NCBI GenBank assembly: GCA_037176885.1
Contig: JAWWNJ010000012.1
Coordinates: 2,108,001 to 2,172,000 of the forward strand
Direction of reading: 5' to 3'
Source: Favolaschia claudopus
Lineage: Eukaryota; Basidiomycota; Agaricomycetes; Agaricales; Mycenaceae
Length of the DNA stretch: 64,000 nt
The notes beneath the pieces are model-generated. The model was given only the letters and a program-made list of their open reading frames with translations. It was not told where the DNA came from and made no database searches. This document shows positions 10,064 through 21,657 of the stretch, one piece after another. The translations under genes were made by a program, and so were the position numbers. How positions within the stretch are numbered: position 1 is the stretch's first letter; the number at the start of each line of letters is the position of its first letter.

Positions 10064-13000
10064 GTGCCGAAAAAGTCCAAAAGCCAAAATGTTTACGTAA
10101 GTTTGTCACACCTCCTGTCACGCGTTTGTGACACCAATGAGTTGAAGTCTCCTCTCAAGCTTGACGGCGACGACAGCGAAACCGGCGGCGGCGCGCCACA
10201 AACTTCACCTCACTACCCAAATCTTCTCCTGGAATCACTTTCTCACGTAATGAACGGCTATACACCATGGGACATCCGCGACACAATCTTCGGCATTGAA
10301 GAGCATGAAGCGGACAGTGAATACGTTGAACCCGAGCGCGCTTTGCTCGAGCAGCTGGAAAATGGATTGGGAACAGGTGCCACGGGACCGCTTCGAGAGT
10401 GCGACCAACCCTCTATCTATGTTCTGGTGGCTGAACGAGCCATCAACAACGTTTATGAACACGAACGGCACCTCTTTCTCGAGGAAGAATGGGCCTTCGT
10501 CAAAGCTATTATGACTGCATATTGTAAGCCGATAACTAGACGGTCTCAACGCGTTTTCTGACTGCAGGGAAGATTGCTCTCGTTTTGTAATAATCCGTCT
10601 TCTTTTGCGAAAGCAGGGGAAATGGTTTCGCGTTCACGACCTTAGAAAATATATCAGCGAAGTTGGGCTGCAGGGTCTTGACCACGCGATGGAGGAGTTG
10701 TGCCGATCGCACAAGTCCTCCCCAAATTCTCCGGAGATTATTGATTTAACTCTGGACTCCGACGACGAAGAAGACTCGCAGCCCAAAGCCGGCCCCTCGA
10801 GCGCCCCCCAGCAACCAATCGTCCCCGAAATCCACGAGTTGTGCTTGGACTATTTCTGTCAAGGCGTGGATAAGCTTTCTCTGTTTGACGGGCTCAACCT
10901 CCTCAAAGTCGACGAGATCAAATCGTTGTGTAAAGAGCTGAGGATTCCAGCTGCCAAAATGAATGTACGAGTCGCTGTTTATGACTGATGACCTGTACAG
11001 TCGCTGACTTCAACACAGAAAGAAGACATGATCACTGCGCTCATGAATCACGCCTCGAAGCAGTCGACTTTGGCCGTAGTTCCCAGCCCCAAATCTAAAG
11101 GCAAGGGGAAGGCTAAAGCATCTGATTCTGGATTGCGCCAAACGGTCCTATCGTTTGCCGCTCCAAAAATTCGGCAGAACCAAACAGAGAGATTGCAGAC
11201 AATGATGCTCAAGGCTCTAGGTACTGTTTTCCCTCCGTTGGTTGCACCACAGATTTGTCTCATTGTCCTGCAGACAAAGCCGTGAAGGTGAATCCAGACC
11301 TTCATACACTCATCCTACGCCTCCATATCATATGGCTTCGAAGGTCTTTTCCTTTCTCTCTATGATTGTGTGGGGTTGGTGCTAAACGTGTCATAGCACC
11401 GAGTACCCCGAGTCACTTTTCCGTCCCGCGCTATTCGCAGGCTTCAAGAAGACAGTATTTCCCGAATACGACTTTGCCAGGGATCCAGACATCTGGCGCA
11501 CGAGAGGCGAATTTCTCGCCTATGAGAAGGCATTGCGCCTGGATGCCACCATCGACGAACTTCTCCAGCCAGATCCGAAACCGAAATCTGGGCGTCCCGT
11601 CAAAGCCTCTGTGCCTGATATATGCCAGAAATTCATACCACCAGGCACCCCAGGGTTCAATTTCATGCGCGCGATGGCAACCCCTCTGCGCACGCCAGCT
11701 CCACAGGCTGACGGGCCGAATCCTGCGGAAGATGAGGAAGAGGTGCCCGTGGCCGACCTGGTGGATGCCCCACCCACTCAGGCAAACGCCTTGGCTGTGG
11801 AGCGAATTTATGAGGAACATGTGTTACCGACGTGGAAGGAACTCGCTGCAACAGAATCCGCTAGTCCGCGGGTAAAGAAACCCGGGTTGGAGCGGTTCGA
11901 GGCAGGCAAGTTTCCTGATGTATCTGACCCGCATATTGAAACCTAATGCACCGCAGGTTTTCTGTACACCCGGATGATGCGAAAGTGTGGGCAGGCTTTG
12001 GGGACCTTGAAAGAGTGGCGCGCCGAGAAGGAGCTATTGGATCTATTGCTTGGCCAGCGGTTTTGGCGTCGGAGCCGGCGAGGGGGGTGGCAAGACCGAC
12101 GGGCTCTGCTATTGACAAAACATCTTAACAAGAATGAGGATGGAACTCAAAACCTGGAGGTCTGGCAGGAAGCCCGACGAGGTCTCATTGAGTCTCTCAA
12201 AGACAAAGACACTGCCATGGGTACGGCGGTCTACCTTCGTCTTTTCTTCATCTGCTAACTTAACCAACTGCAGTTGACATACATCCTCTTGTCGCGCGTT
12301 TGAATGCTGTGGAGAAGAAACTCAAAATACCCGAGGAAGAAAAATTCAAACACGACTATGTTGCGCTCAAGGAAGCAACCGTAGTCACTTTCGCCGCTAT
12401 CCGTGTCTGGGAAAAGCCCGGAGACGTCAAACTTGATGGAACCGAAGGCAAGGAAAACAAGGTCGCTGAAGGCGGCGATATTACGACCTATTTCCCGCCG
12501 GACAGTCCTGCAAAGATTGTTGAAGTAGCTTTCTCCCCATCGCTCATGACTCAAGCTCATTGAATTCCCGCAGCCTCAGGAGAGTATTCTTGCGAAGCGA
12601 AGCTGGACAGGCAAGTCTTACTGGAAAGGCAAAGACGGACTGCCTGTATATGTCGAGGATCGGGCACTCGAATACTACGATGAGGTCCATGGGATGAAAG
12701 GGTATTTCCTTTTCCAGTGACGGCGTTCGTCGTCTGACTGGGCTCCATTAGTTTTCATTCCGAGACCCAAATTCTGACGACCCTTTTTGGCCTTCTCTTC
12801 TGGGAAATCATTTTTGCGCCAGTTCCTGGAGCGTTCGAAACGCCCTTTCAAATGGGCCCGCTAGATATTGGGGAAGACTCGTTCTATTACGCTCGACAAC
12901 GGCAAATCGACGAGCGCCTGACTGCGATACGAAGCGGACAAGCCTCGGCCATACTCGCAGACAACGATGCGCGGCATCGCGAGAAGAAGACCGGCTGTAT

Positions 13001-13741
13001 CGGAGTGAGCTGGGACGTTTGCACTCGAGAACATCTCCTTGAGATTGTCGAGGTTCGTCTGGCACCACACTCCAAAACTGCTCTTCCAAGTTGATTTTAT
13101 CTTGCGCAGTGCTTGGGGGGCCATACACTGGCGTCGATCTGTCAAATATTTTGTCAAGATTACTATGGCCGAAGCAGTGGCGGGCCTGATCTCATCGTTT
13201 GGAATCCAGAGACGAAGCAGTGCAAGTTTGTTGAAGTCAAAGGGCCCGGAGACACTTTGAAGGCAAACCAGAAGGTCGAGATCAGAATTGTTTGGTATTC
13301 TCATGTTGCTCATGAAATTCATAGCTCTGGTCCCATGCTTTGCTCACCGCTCGCTGTGATGTGGAGCTTTGTCAGGTCGAAGACGTGAATCGCCCCAAGA
13401 AAGCGAAGGCCACTCCGAAACCGAAATCAGAGAAGAAACCGAAGGCCAGTACAGCGAGGAGCTCCAAACGCCAAAGCAAAGGCAAAGGTAAAGGCAAAGC
13501 CCCAGCGCAGCCTGACTCGGATATCGAAGTAGAGGGGAGCCAGCTTGCGCCTATGATTATCGACGCTGACGATGAAGAGTGGACACCTTCGGCCGAGATT
13601 CGCAAACCCCCACCGCGTACAAAGCGACGACGGTCCACCCGCGAGGACGACGACGAATTGCCTGTTTTCACAATCGATTCGCAGCCAGAACAGTCCGAAC
13701 CGACTTCCCCTCCTCCTCCGAAAAGGACCAAGACAAGCTAG
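10064..13741 (+). CDS. FAN1: Fanconi-associated nuclease 1 homologue (VRR-NUC structure-specific nuclease)
   Basis: The N-terminus has IYVLVAERAINNVYEHE and, across an intron ending near 10568, FVIIRLLLRKQGKWFRV, a FAN1 hallmark. A SAP-like helix pair lies near 10905-11060 (VDEIKSLCKELRIP). Helical repeats follow from about 11940 (YTRMMRKCGQALGTLKEW). The C-terminal VRR-NUC domain has GGPDLIVWN and FVEVKGPGD near 13180-13260: the PD-(D/E)xK catalytic residues D, E and K are all present. FAN1 cuts flapped and cross-linked DNA in interstrand cross-link repair in the nucleus. The last 120 residues form a Lys-rich, then acidic tail with likely nuclear localisation signals. About nine introns. Confidence 0.9.
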
Positions 13742-13833
13742 CGTCGCACTGTGGCATCTAACGATTATCTATCTTTTTGTGTGTTACAATCTACCCTGTA
13801 TTCATGGCATCGTATGTACGGATTAATGTATTA

Positions 13834-14978
13834 CTATGATGGTGGCTGCTGCTTTTCTTTCCCCGTCTTTTCCTCTAATCGTTTCAAAAGAACGGACAAA
13901 CATGTCTCTAATGCTTGCAATTCGGCTAGCGTGGCGTCTCCCCCCGCCGCCCACCGAATTTTCAGATTCTCGTCAATAAGATACACGTATCCCACCATCT
14001 TGTTGACGCAACCCATGGGCTCTCGCAGGTATTCCATGTTCTGCGTCGAAAACAAAGAGTTGCCATATAACTCTTTCGGGACGTTCGCTCGCAGATTATG
14101 GAGGAAGAGGTTGACGACCATGGCTTTGAGCATGTTTTCTTGGATGTTTATGTGCACCCGTTGGTATAACGGATTCGATTCGAAGCGGGGATGCACAGTT
14201 TGAATGAAGCTTCTGGTTTGCAGCTGTAGGAGTCGATGATTCACGCTGACGTCCGGTATCGAGAAAGAAAAGGAAAGGAACTAACAACGGAAAGTTCTGT
14301 GGATTCGATGGCGAGCAGGGTGATTTTGCCGTAGCACATGAGAGTGGTGTGCTTCTGCTCTTTCTTCTCGAGATCCTTGCCTTTTATGTTGGGCAGGTAT
14401 AAGGCTTTCTAGCACTACATCAAAAATCACAGTAAATTTCAGAGAAAGGCACACACGTCCTCGCGAATGAGAACCTCCGGAGCCAGCCATGTCTTGCCCA
14501 TATGGCCGGGACGAATAAGTTTTGCAACGTCCGTATAATACCCCTTGTTCAGCTGCTTAATTCTACTCCACGAATTAGAGCCTTCCTTGAGATTTCAGTC
14601 CGCCACGACGGCGACGCACAAATGTTTCCGCTCCTCCAAGATCGTAGGTTCATTCAGCCAGATGTCCTTAATTCGCTGGAGCCGTGTTTGTTTTACGAGC
14701 GTAGGTCGTTCCCGGACACCGAGAGGTCTGTCCAAGAGTTTGAGGGTTGGGATGGCTCTGTCCGGCGGTCGGCGCGCTGTGGCGGCCCAGCGCGCGACCG
14801 AGGGTTGGGAATGCAGGTCTTGATTTTCGTCGGCCCATTTCCGAACGGAGGCGCTGCGTGGTGTAGGTATAGGAACCTCTTTCTTTTCTGATTTTGTCGA
14901 GTACGTCGTCCGCCTGGGGCGCAGATAACACCCGGAGCGCCGTAGAAATGGGTGAAGGGGAAGGTTAGATGAGAGCAT
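13834..14978 (-). CDS. ATP10: Mitochondrial ATPase assembly factor Atp10
   Basis: Start ATG at 14978, giving a basic, mitochondrial-type N-terminus (LHPFLRRSGCYLRPRRT). Middle exons read LIRPGHMGKTWLAPEVLIRED and ALYLPNIKGKDLEKK, then CYGKITLLAIEST. The last exon (13834-about 14235) has NLFLHNLRANVPKE, GYVYLIDENLKIRWAAGGDA and a short helical end. The KxWxAPxVLIREDxALYxPN block and the VYLxDxxxxIRWA end are typical of Atp10, a matrix-side inner-membrane protein needed to assemble Atp6 into the F0 sector of ATP synthase. Exon 1/2 junction near 14590 is uncertain. It is convergent with FAN1. Confidence 0.85.
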
Positions 14979-15192
14979 ATGAGCGGTCACGTGGTGAACG
15001 CGTCGCGATTTTGCTCCGATGAATTACTACCGCTATTCCTCCTCGGTACATATTTTCTAAAGACCCTTGAGAGCGACTATCTTCCCATCGACTCGGCGGA
15101 AAGTCTGAGTAGCGAGACTAATGCGAAATGAGGGGTCACCGGGTATATTCGTGGAAAGTTCATTACAGTAAAATTCGGGTATGTACATATGC

Positions 15193-16198
15193 TCATCGTT
15201 TCGTGTCAGCGAATACCCATATGAATCCGCCGAGCGCGACAGCTGTGGATATAGACGACACGATCCCAACCGAGAGTGGATTCAACACCCACGCAAAGGA
15301 CACAATCCCCAGAAGAGCAAACACAAAGCCAGCAAAAGTCAGCAAGATGCACAGATTGTGACACCGGCTCAGCAGATGCGTTGGCGGGTGTTGATTAAAT
15401 GGACCGTATGTTTCTAAATGAGGGTTCGCGGTCCACACAGGGGTGGTCAGGTAGTCCGCAAGGGAAGCAGTCGTCTTGGGACGCGTCATTCCGCGGTGGG
15501 AGTTTGGGCTGGCGGGGCCGCCGGCCTCTTTTTCCTCGTTTTTGGCCTCTTTGAGCTTGTAGCGCACGAGAAAGAAAGCGCCCATGAAGGATATGATTGC
15601 TGTGTTGCGAGATCAGGTTCAACCAGTGAGAGAAATTCAAGAATTCGACCAACCGGCCCATATGTGTAGCACGAGGGCTACTAGGAAGGTCGCATTGACG
15701 AGTTGTTGTCCCGCATCATCGTCTTTACCTGGATTGGTGACTTGTAATAACCCAGCTTCTGTAGATGCAAAGAATGTTGTCTGTGAGGTGTAGGTACACA
15801 GTTCTCGAGTTAAGGGTCCCGAAGCCTAACGAATCACTTACGATAACTGATATCAACTGCAGACGGTCCATCCACGACTCAGTAAGGTCCTTCGAAGCTC
15901 GTCGCTTAGCGTTCTCGTCGTCTTCGTCCGTCGGCTGCCATGGTTGTTGTTGCTGCTGCTGCGCTGGGGCAGCTGGCCCGTTTGGAGCAGTGCCCTGCCG
16001 TGATTTCTCGTTCGAAGGCGCAGCATCTGGGGTATTATTATACGGCGGTTGAGTTTGAATGGGATGCAAAGGCACTCCGTTTGCTGCAGAAATCTTTAGA
16101 CGCGACCAGACGAATTCTCGAGGGCCGTTATACTCTGAGGTTGGGGGTCTGCTTGCATGGTCTCCGCTAGGTGAGAGGAGTGGTTGAGAGGTGTGCAA
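15193..16198 (-). CDS. Uncharacterised multi-span membrane protein
   Basis: Exons join to a protein with a polar N-terminal part containing a run of seven Gln near 15950, a predicted first membrane segment beginning VNATFLVALVLHIW, a charged loop, a second segment NLCILLTFAGFVFALLGIVS and a third near SSISTAVALGGFIWVFA, ending FADTKR. Three or four membrane spans are likely. I recognise no catalytic motif; it looks like a fungus-specific protein. The first exon has no in-frame ATG before the polar region, so the true start must lie in an upstream exon and the start given is only the limit of the open frame. Confidence 0.6.
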
Positions 16199-16592
16199 GT
16201 AAGTACATAATCAAGTCAGTTGATTCCCTCGACGTCACAGCCCTCGCCAGCTTCGTTGCAAGGATGCCGCCTTCGTCGGATTCAAGTGTTTCAGAGTAAG
16301 GTCCACGATTTCCCAGCACCCTTGAAGTTGAGTAAAGTTGAGTAGGTCGCCCAACGGTGAGCGGAAGTAAATCGTAATGGAAGTAAAGCAAGAAAGGCTC
16401 GGCGATCGCCGAAAACGTCCTCCCGGAAGTAAACTGTACTTTTTGCAAGTCTAACTTTACACTCCAAGAGCAGTTGACTTCAAGCGCACAAGTAGTGTTT
16501 AGCAGCAAATTAGAAAGGAATGCGAGCTCGGTATACACATTACATTATTAGCTACGATTCACTCTAATGTCTCTATAGTTTGAACGTCTAGT
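16199..16592. other. Intergenic stretch with repeated GAAGTAAA-like words
   Basis: No recognisable gene. Between 16320 and 16440 the words GGAAGTAAA and GTTGAGTA recur several times at irregular spacing. It is not a clean tandem array and may be chance or old promoter repeats. Confidence 0.3.
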
Positions 16593-17625
16593 CTATAACT
16601 CTATATCGGCTCGGGCTTCCCAATCCCTCCTGGACTGCTCCCAAAAGTCAGAGAAACCACGGCGGCGTCCAACCCTTGGCACAACCGATTCCTCATATAA
16701 ATCTGGGTCAACGCCCCGGTTCTTGAACCCCGCCGAAACCAAAATTAACCGCTTATCAAACTCCGCCACAGTCGCCAGAGCAGCCCAGATGCTGCTAGAT
16801 TCAGCTGACAGCGTGCCTGCAGCACCGGGATAGCTGTCATCACAGTACTGAGGCCAGTGCGCGGGGAAGACGCGCACGACGATCATCTTCAAATTGCGTC
16901 GATTTGCCAACAAATAGCGCAATTCGTTCGCAAACACTTGATCATTGTCGATGTTTGCGTCCATGCGGCGTGCGAGGGCCAAGTGGGTGAGGTGGGGCGT
17001 GGACCCGAAAAACGCGAGGATGGAGAGGGGGGAATGCCATGTATCTCCTGGTTCGGAGATTCTAAGATGGGTGATGGAGGCGGACAAGTGGGCTGCATGT
17101 GAAGAGGCAGAGGGGGGCAGCCGACGCGTCGAAGGACTGGATGGTCACTTCGCTGGGGAGAGCGCGGGGGAGGGTAGGATATGATAATGAATGGCAGAGG
17201 ACACCTGGTCGCGAGACAGCGAGGGCGCGTAGGCCCGTGCATGCGGCGACGATGCGTTCTAATTCTATACGTGCGGCGGCATTGAAGCGCCACGGCTCTA
17301 TTTCGACGGTCAAAGTTTTGATATGGGCATCTAGGAATTCGGGGGACTTGGACTTGGCCGTCCGATAAAAGAGTGAAAGGGTTTGGAGAGAGTCGAGAAC
17401 GATATGCCGGTATAATATGGTCGTAATTAGAGCGGAGAAGGATTTGGAAACCGCGAACAGGATAGTGAAGGGGGTATGAGTCAGAGCGAGCTCAAGAATT
17501 TCAAGTCCAAGCTCAGTAGGGATATCGAGTAATGGGGCAGTCCTGGATGCAGCAACCAGGGCCAAAGAAAGTGCTCGGGCGCGAGTTTTGTGGGCTGGTT
17601 GGATCTCCGTCATGGTGAGGGACAT
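16593..17625 (-). pseudogene. F-box-like gene, family A, with a frameshift in a poly-C run
   Basis: The N-terminal half, from an ATG at 17625, has DIPTELGLEILELALTHTP, ALITTILYRHIVLDSLQTL and AACTGLRALAVSRPGVL. The C-terminal half, in another frame, has HLRISEPGDTWHSPLSILAFF and HLTHLALARR. The gene at 29154-30383 has both halves in one frame (EIALEIVELAL; LRICEPGQAWHSPL). The frames here meet at a run of six C on the coding strand (G at 17112-17117). Removing one base would restore a continuous frame that aligns with the intact paralogue. Either a genuine one-base insertion has inactivated the gene or it is a homopolymer sequencing error. The N-terminal helices resemble an F-box used to recruit SCF ubiquitin ligases, but that is inference. 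Confidence 0.7.
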
Positions 17626-17655
17626 GGTGGGGGTTAGCAACTGGGGCAAAGCCAA

Positions 17656-18374
17656 AAATTATTACGGAGTTCTCCAGACGGGAAGCCGACATATCCCGAA
17701 AGTTGATAAGCAGATAACGGAGGATAACGGCTGGCAAAGCATAGACCCAGCACTCATGTTTCTACGTGGAGGTATTTGACGGTCCATTGTCGGGGAGGCC
17801 GCAGACAGCAAACTGGCACATTTAGACTCTAGAGGTTGTAGTAAGTCGCAGGAAACAAAGAAGCGGGAAGTGCAGGTCACAAGTCCTCCATAACATTTTT
17901 GGCAGCATATGATGTCATTTATTGACATTTATTGAGTTTTGGTTGAAATGTTGAGTTCTTCCTCTACAACGACGACGATGGCGGCCCGTCACCTTGCGCA
18001 GCATTTTCTCTGTGCCTCTGCCGGTTGGAAGTTTGGCTGTATTCAACCCCGTTTCTTTTCAGTACTCAAGCATCATGTCATATCTTGCTCCCAGCGGCAT
18101 GCGTTTTTACGCTCGAAGAGTTCTGATGTCAAGCAAAAGAAGTGATTTCTAAACCAGCTGGTCGCCCCCCGCACATGGATGCTGTACAACTGTTACTCGG
18201 CTGGCTACGATCTCAGATGGCTGTTTCTCAAGTCTTGTCCGCTCTCGGTATTTGCGAAACAGTATGGGGCTCGCAACGGTAGATCACGGTGATCCTCAGA
18301 ATAACAACACGAGTATAAAAGAGAATTTTATCCTGTGAAGCCTTCCAGTGCATCTAGCACCTACCCCCACCACT
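17656..18374. other. Divergent intergenic region
   Basis: No recognisable coding region. Short plus-strand frames at 17939-18145 have no domain match. The right end contains the TATA box of the GH18 gene. Confidence 0.4.
18314..18320 (+). promoter_or_regulatory. TATA box of the GH18 gene
   Basis: TATAAAA lies 55 bp before the ATG at 18375, a good distance for a fungal TATA promoter with a short leader. It is one of the cleanest TATA boxes in the window, which suggests an inducible gene. Confidence 0.5.
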
Positions 18375-19572
18375 ATGTCGTCCGAGGGCCACCGTGTTGC
18401 CGTGTACTACCAGACCCAATATGACAAGAGCATGGCTTCCAACTCGCCCTTCGGACATTACGTTTCCCCCCTCCCGCTGCTGACCCTCGTAACGCAGTAT
18501 GTACAGCCAGTAACTGTACGCCACATCCACTGAACCTGCCTGCAGCATCTTCCTTGCCGCTTTCCACATCAACACCGACAAGAGCATTCATCTCAACGAT
18601 GACCCTCCCGAGGCGCCCAAGTTTACTCAGATGTGGCAAGATCTAGGGCAAATGCAGGCTCAAGGCGTAAAGGTCCTGGGTATGCTAGGCGGTGCTGCGC
18701 CTGGCTCATACAGCAATCTCGCTACCGACTTCAACGCTTATTACGCCCCGCTACGAGATTACATCTCTGAGTGAGTCCAGAGTTTTATACATCATTTACA
18801 CACCTATATTGTTCATGTACCTCAGATTCCATCTCGACGGTATGGACTTGGACGTAGAACAGCGAACGGACATTTCCGTCATCGAGCACCTCATCACGCA
18901 ACTCAAGGCTGACTTTGGCAACGACTTCATCATCACACTGGCCCCCGTCGCGACCGCAATGACAGAAGGCTCTAATCTCTCTGGTTTTGATTATGTCGTC
19001 CTCGACAAGGCGATGAAATCACAAATAGCTTGGTACAACGTGCAATTCTACTCGGGTTTGTTTGTTTCTTTGTCCTGTTCCCCGGTAGCGTAGCTCACTC
19101 GAAAGCAGGATTCGGCTCGCTATTCCCCGACACTCAGTATATCAATATAATCAACTCGGGCTTCGAACCCAACAGGTACATACTTACAGTTCAACTGCAT
19201 TTTTTTGTGATTCATAACCCTGACAATATCGGCTCTACAGAGTTGTCGCGTCTGTCCTTACCAGTCCGGCCAACGGTGGCGGCTACATCTCCATCGATCA
19301 AGTCGTCAGTAGCGCCAAAGACCTCTCTTCACGATACGGTTTCAATTTCGGAGGAATCAACGGGTATGTCCATGTTATTTATTCTTCATACGTTTCTCGT
19401 CTCGCATCTCGCTGACCACCACCAAAGCTGGGAATACTTCAACTCTCTTCCCGATGCTACCCAGCCCTGGCAATGGGCCCAGACGATCAAGAACGCTATG
19501 GCTGACATCGCCGCGCGCAAGCGGGAACTGGAGGCCAAGAAACGTTCCGCCTGGACGTTGAGCAACTTGTGA
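18375..19572 (+). CDS. Glycoside hydrolase family 18 protein (ENGase/chitinase-like), no signal peptide
   Basis: Starts MSSEGHRVAVYYQTQYDK. Exons then give IFLAAFHINTDKSIHLND, GVKVLGMLGGAAPGSYSN, FHLDGMDLDVEQ, DFIITLAPVATAM, AWYNVQFYSG and a final GWEYFNSLPDA. The DGMDLDVE segment near 18834-18860 is the GH18 DxxDxDxE catalytic motif with the acid Glu, and the later YN/QFY residues are the usual substrate contacts. About 310 residues, five introns. The N-terminus lacks a secretion signal, so a cytosolic endo-beta-N-acetylglucosaminidase-like role fits better than secreted chitin attack. It is convergent with the deacetylase 170 bp downstream, which would handle the GlcNAc-6-phosphate formed after phosphorylation of released sugar. 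Confidence 0.85.
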
Positions 19573-19743
19573 GGAGCCATGGGTCATTTGAATAATGAAC
19601 TCGCAGTTTGGGCGTTTGTATATCATCGTCAGCAGTTGTACATTGAATGTGTGTAGTTTGGAAGGGAAGATAACGGAATTTAAATTCTAAGATACTGCTC
19701 GTGTTGAGGCAATCCGTCCATGGTCACCAGCCTAAGCCTAGAT

Positions 19744-21657
19744 TTAAGCTTTGGATCCCCAAACGTGACGTCCTTTGACCCAGGTGCTCACGACGTTCCC
19801 TTGTCTGTCGAGAACTACCAGGTCAGCATCAGCTCCGGGTCTGAGCGTACCCTTCTTGTTCTCTATTCCCAGGCATCTATGGGAGTCAATTAGATGACCC
19901 TGGCCTTAGCACACGCAGAGGCACGGAACTCACTTTGCCGGGTTATAAGTAGCACACTTGATCGCCTCGCCGAGGGAACACCCCGTAAAGCGCGAAAAGT
20001 TGCGAACGCAACTATCCAGAGTGACAACACTTCCAGCAAGGGTATCCGTTCCTTCCAGGTAAAGCTTGTAACCTTCCTTCACGAAACGCTTCCCGTCACG
20101 CCATTCGTGGATTCCATCTCGGAGATTGGGATCCAGAATCTTCATCGCTACAAACAACAGCCCGTATGTCAGTCAACCCAGAAAAGCTCAACAACTCGAA
20201 GAAAAGTCCTCACCGTCCGTGATGAGGATACACCCTTCAGGGTATGAGGAATACGCCAACTGCAACATCAGTAATCAGTCTCTTTAATTTCTTGGCCAGA
20301 GCGTCGAGAAGAAAACCAACCCGCACGGAATTGGGATGCGAATGAATCCCATCCACAATTATCCCATAATGCGGTCGGTCAAAAGGCATATCCGCAACCT
20401 GCCCCTTATCGAGATGCAGCTCAGTCCTGCTGCCCACGCGGCTCATAACGGGCTTCAGCACGGGGCTGGCTGGACCGGAGTGGTAGTCGAATGCCTCCGA
20501 GGTGATGCCCGACAACGCGGCGGCGGAATGCGGGCTCGATGTACGGAATCCTTCGGTGGGGGTGTTCGAGGACGAGATGTGTGGGGAGGCGCCGAGGAGA
20601 CCGATGATTGATGGGTCGCGGTGGTGGAGTTGAGGCATGGCGTTGAAGAGATGGGTGATGAGACGTGCGCCTTGTATGACCGCATTCGTAGCGATGTCGG
20701 AGCTTGCAACACTGAATAGACAGCCTCTTTAGAGAATTTGGGACGCCAAAGAGAAAGTTACTCGCCTGTGACCGATCGAGAAGACGATGCCTCGTTTGCT
20801 CAATTCATGGACTGCACCCATAACGCCTCTGATTTCCGGAGCAGCTGTGATGATACGGACGCCGGTTTGGCCCTCGCTCGACATCAACCAGTCCTCCGAG
20901 TCAACCAAATTGTGTGCGCCGTATGCGTCCTCGAACGACCCATATCCGTCCGGAGCCGAGAGAAGGAACGGCGGGGCATGGGCGCCGCGCTTGGCCATAT
21001 CGATGAATGGACCCTCGGCATGCCATCCTAGAAGACTGGCAGAGGTGGGAGTAGAAAATGGGCGCAGCAGGTTGAGGATTTTGGGATACAGAGATTTCTC
21101 TTGCGTCTATATTCAGCGCGATAAGAATATGCTAGCGTGTGCGGAGAAAACATGAACAGACAATAAGAGTCGGAACAAGACTGCGACAAGCACAATAAGC
21201 TTTGATTTTGCAAATGACCGGAGAAACTTACGAGGTGACTCCGGTTTCGACTATCTTCTCTGCAACGAGCTTCATTCCCTTCTTGTACGCCTCATCGTCG
21301 CCATCGTATATCGAAAAGTCAAACCCATAGGCTCCATTTATCTGAATATCAATCAAACCCGGGCTGGTCTTCCTTGAGCCCAAGCCGCGCCATTCGATCC
21401 AAAGTGACTTGCCTAAGGATATTTCCTCCCAAATCGATGATCTTGTCTGGTCTTTCTCGTCTTGTGAAGAACGTGAGCTAGAGTTCGCACTGTCAGCGGC
21501 TGCCTTCGCCTTCCTAACTACGCGAAACGAGACTGACCTGAGAGTCCAATATGACTCCGCGCCGCTCATCGATCCAAAGATCCTTCTTGACGAGCTCACC
21601 GTCCTCCCGAGGCAGTAAACAGTTAGTGAAGCAAACGAGACCGTTGGGGGAAGACAT
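19744..21657 (-). CDS. N-acetylglucosamine-6-phosphate deacetylase
   Basis: Start ATG at 21657 ([12 protein letters not shown]), stop at 19744. The exons contain [26 protein letters not shown] (metal-binding HAEGPF), [28 protein letters not shown] (His-Asn substrate site), [18 protein letters not shown] (catalytic Asp), [13 protein letters not shown] and [15 protein letters not shown]. These are the ordered motifs of NagA-type amidohydrolases. The enzyme removes acetate from GlcNAc-6-phosphate, giving glucosamine-6-phosphate, in the cytosol. It carries an extra segment rich in Ser/Pro between LLGASPHIS and the VDGIHSHP motif, as in other fungal members. About five introns. Confidence 0.9.

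Noticed and set aside
10524..10568. An apparent frameshift between FAN1 exons
   Set aside because: Choosing the acceptor AAG at about 10573 rather than the nearer CAG puts FVIIRLLLRK in frame.
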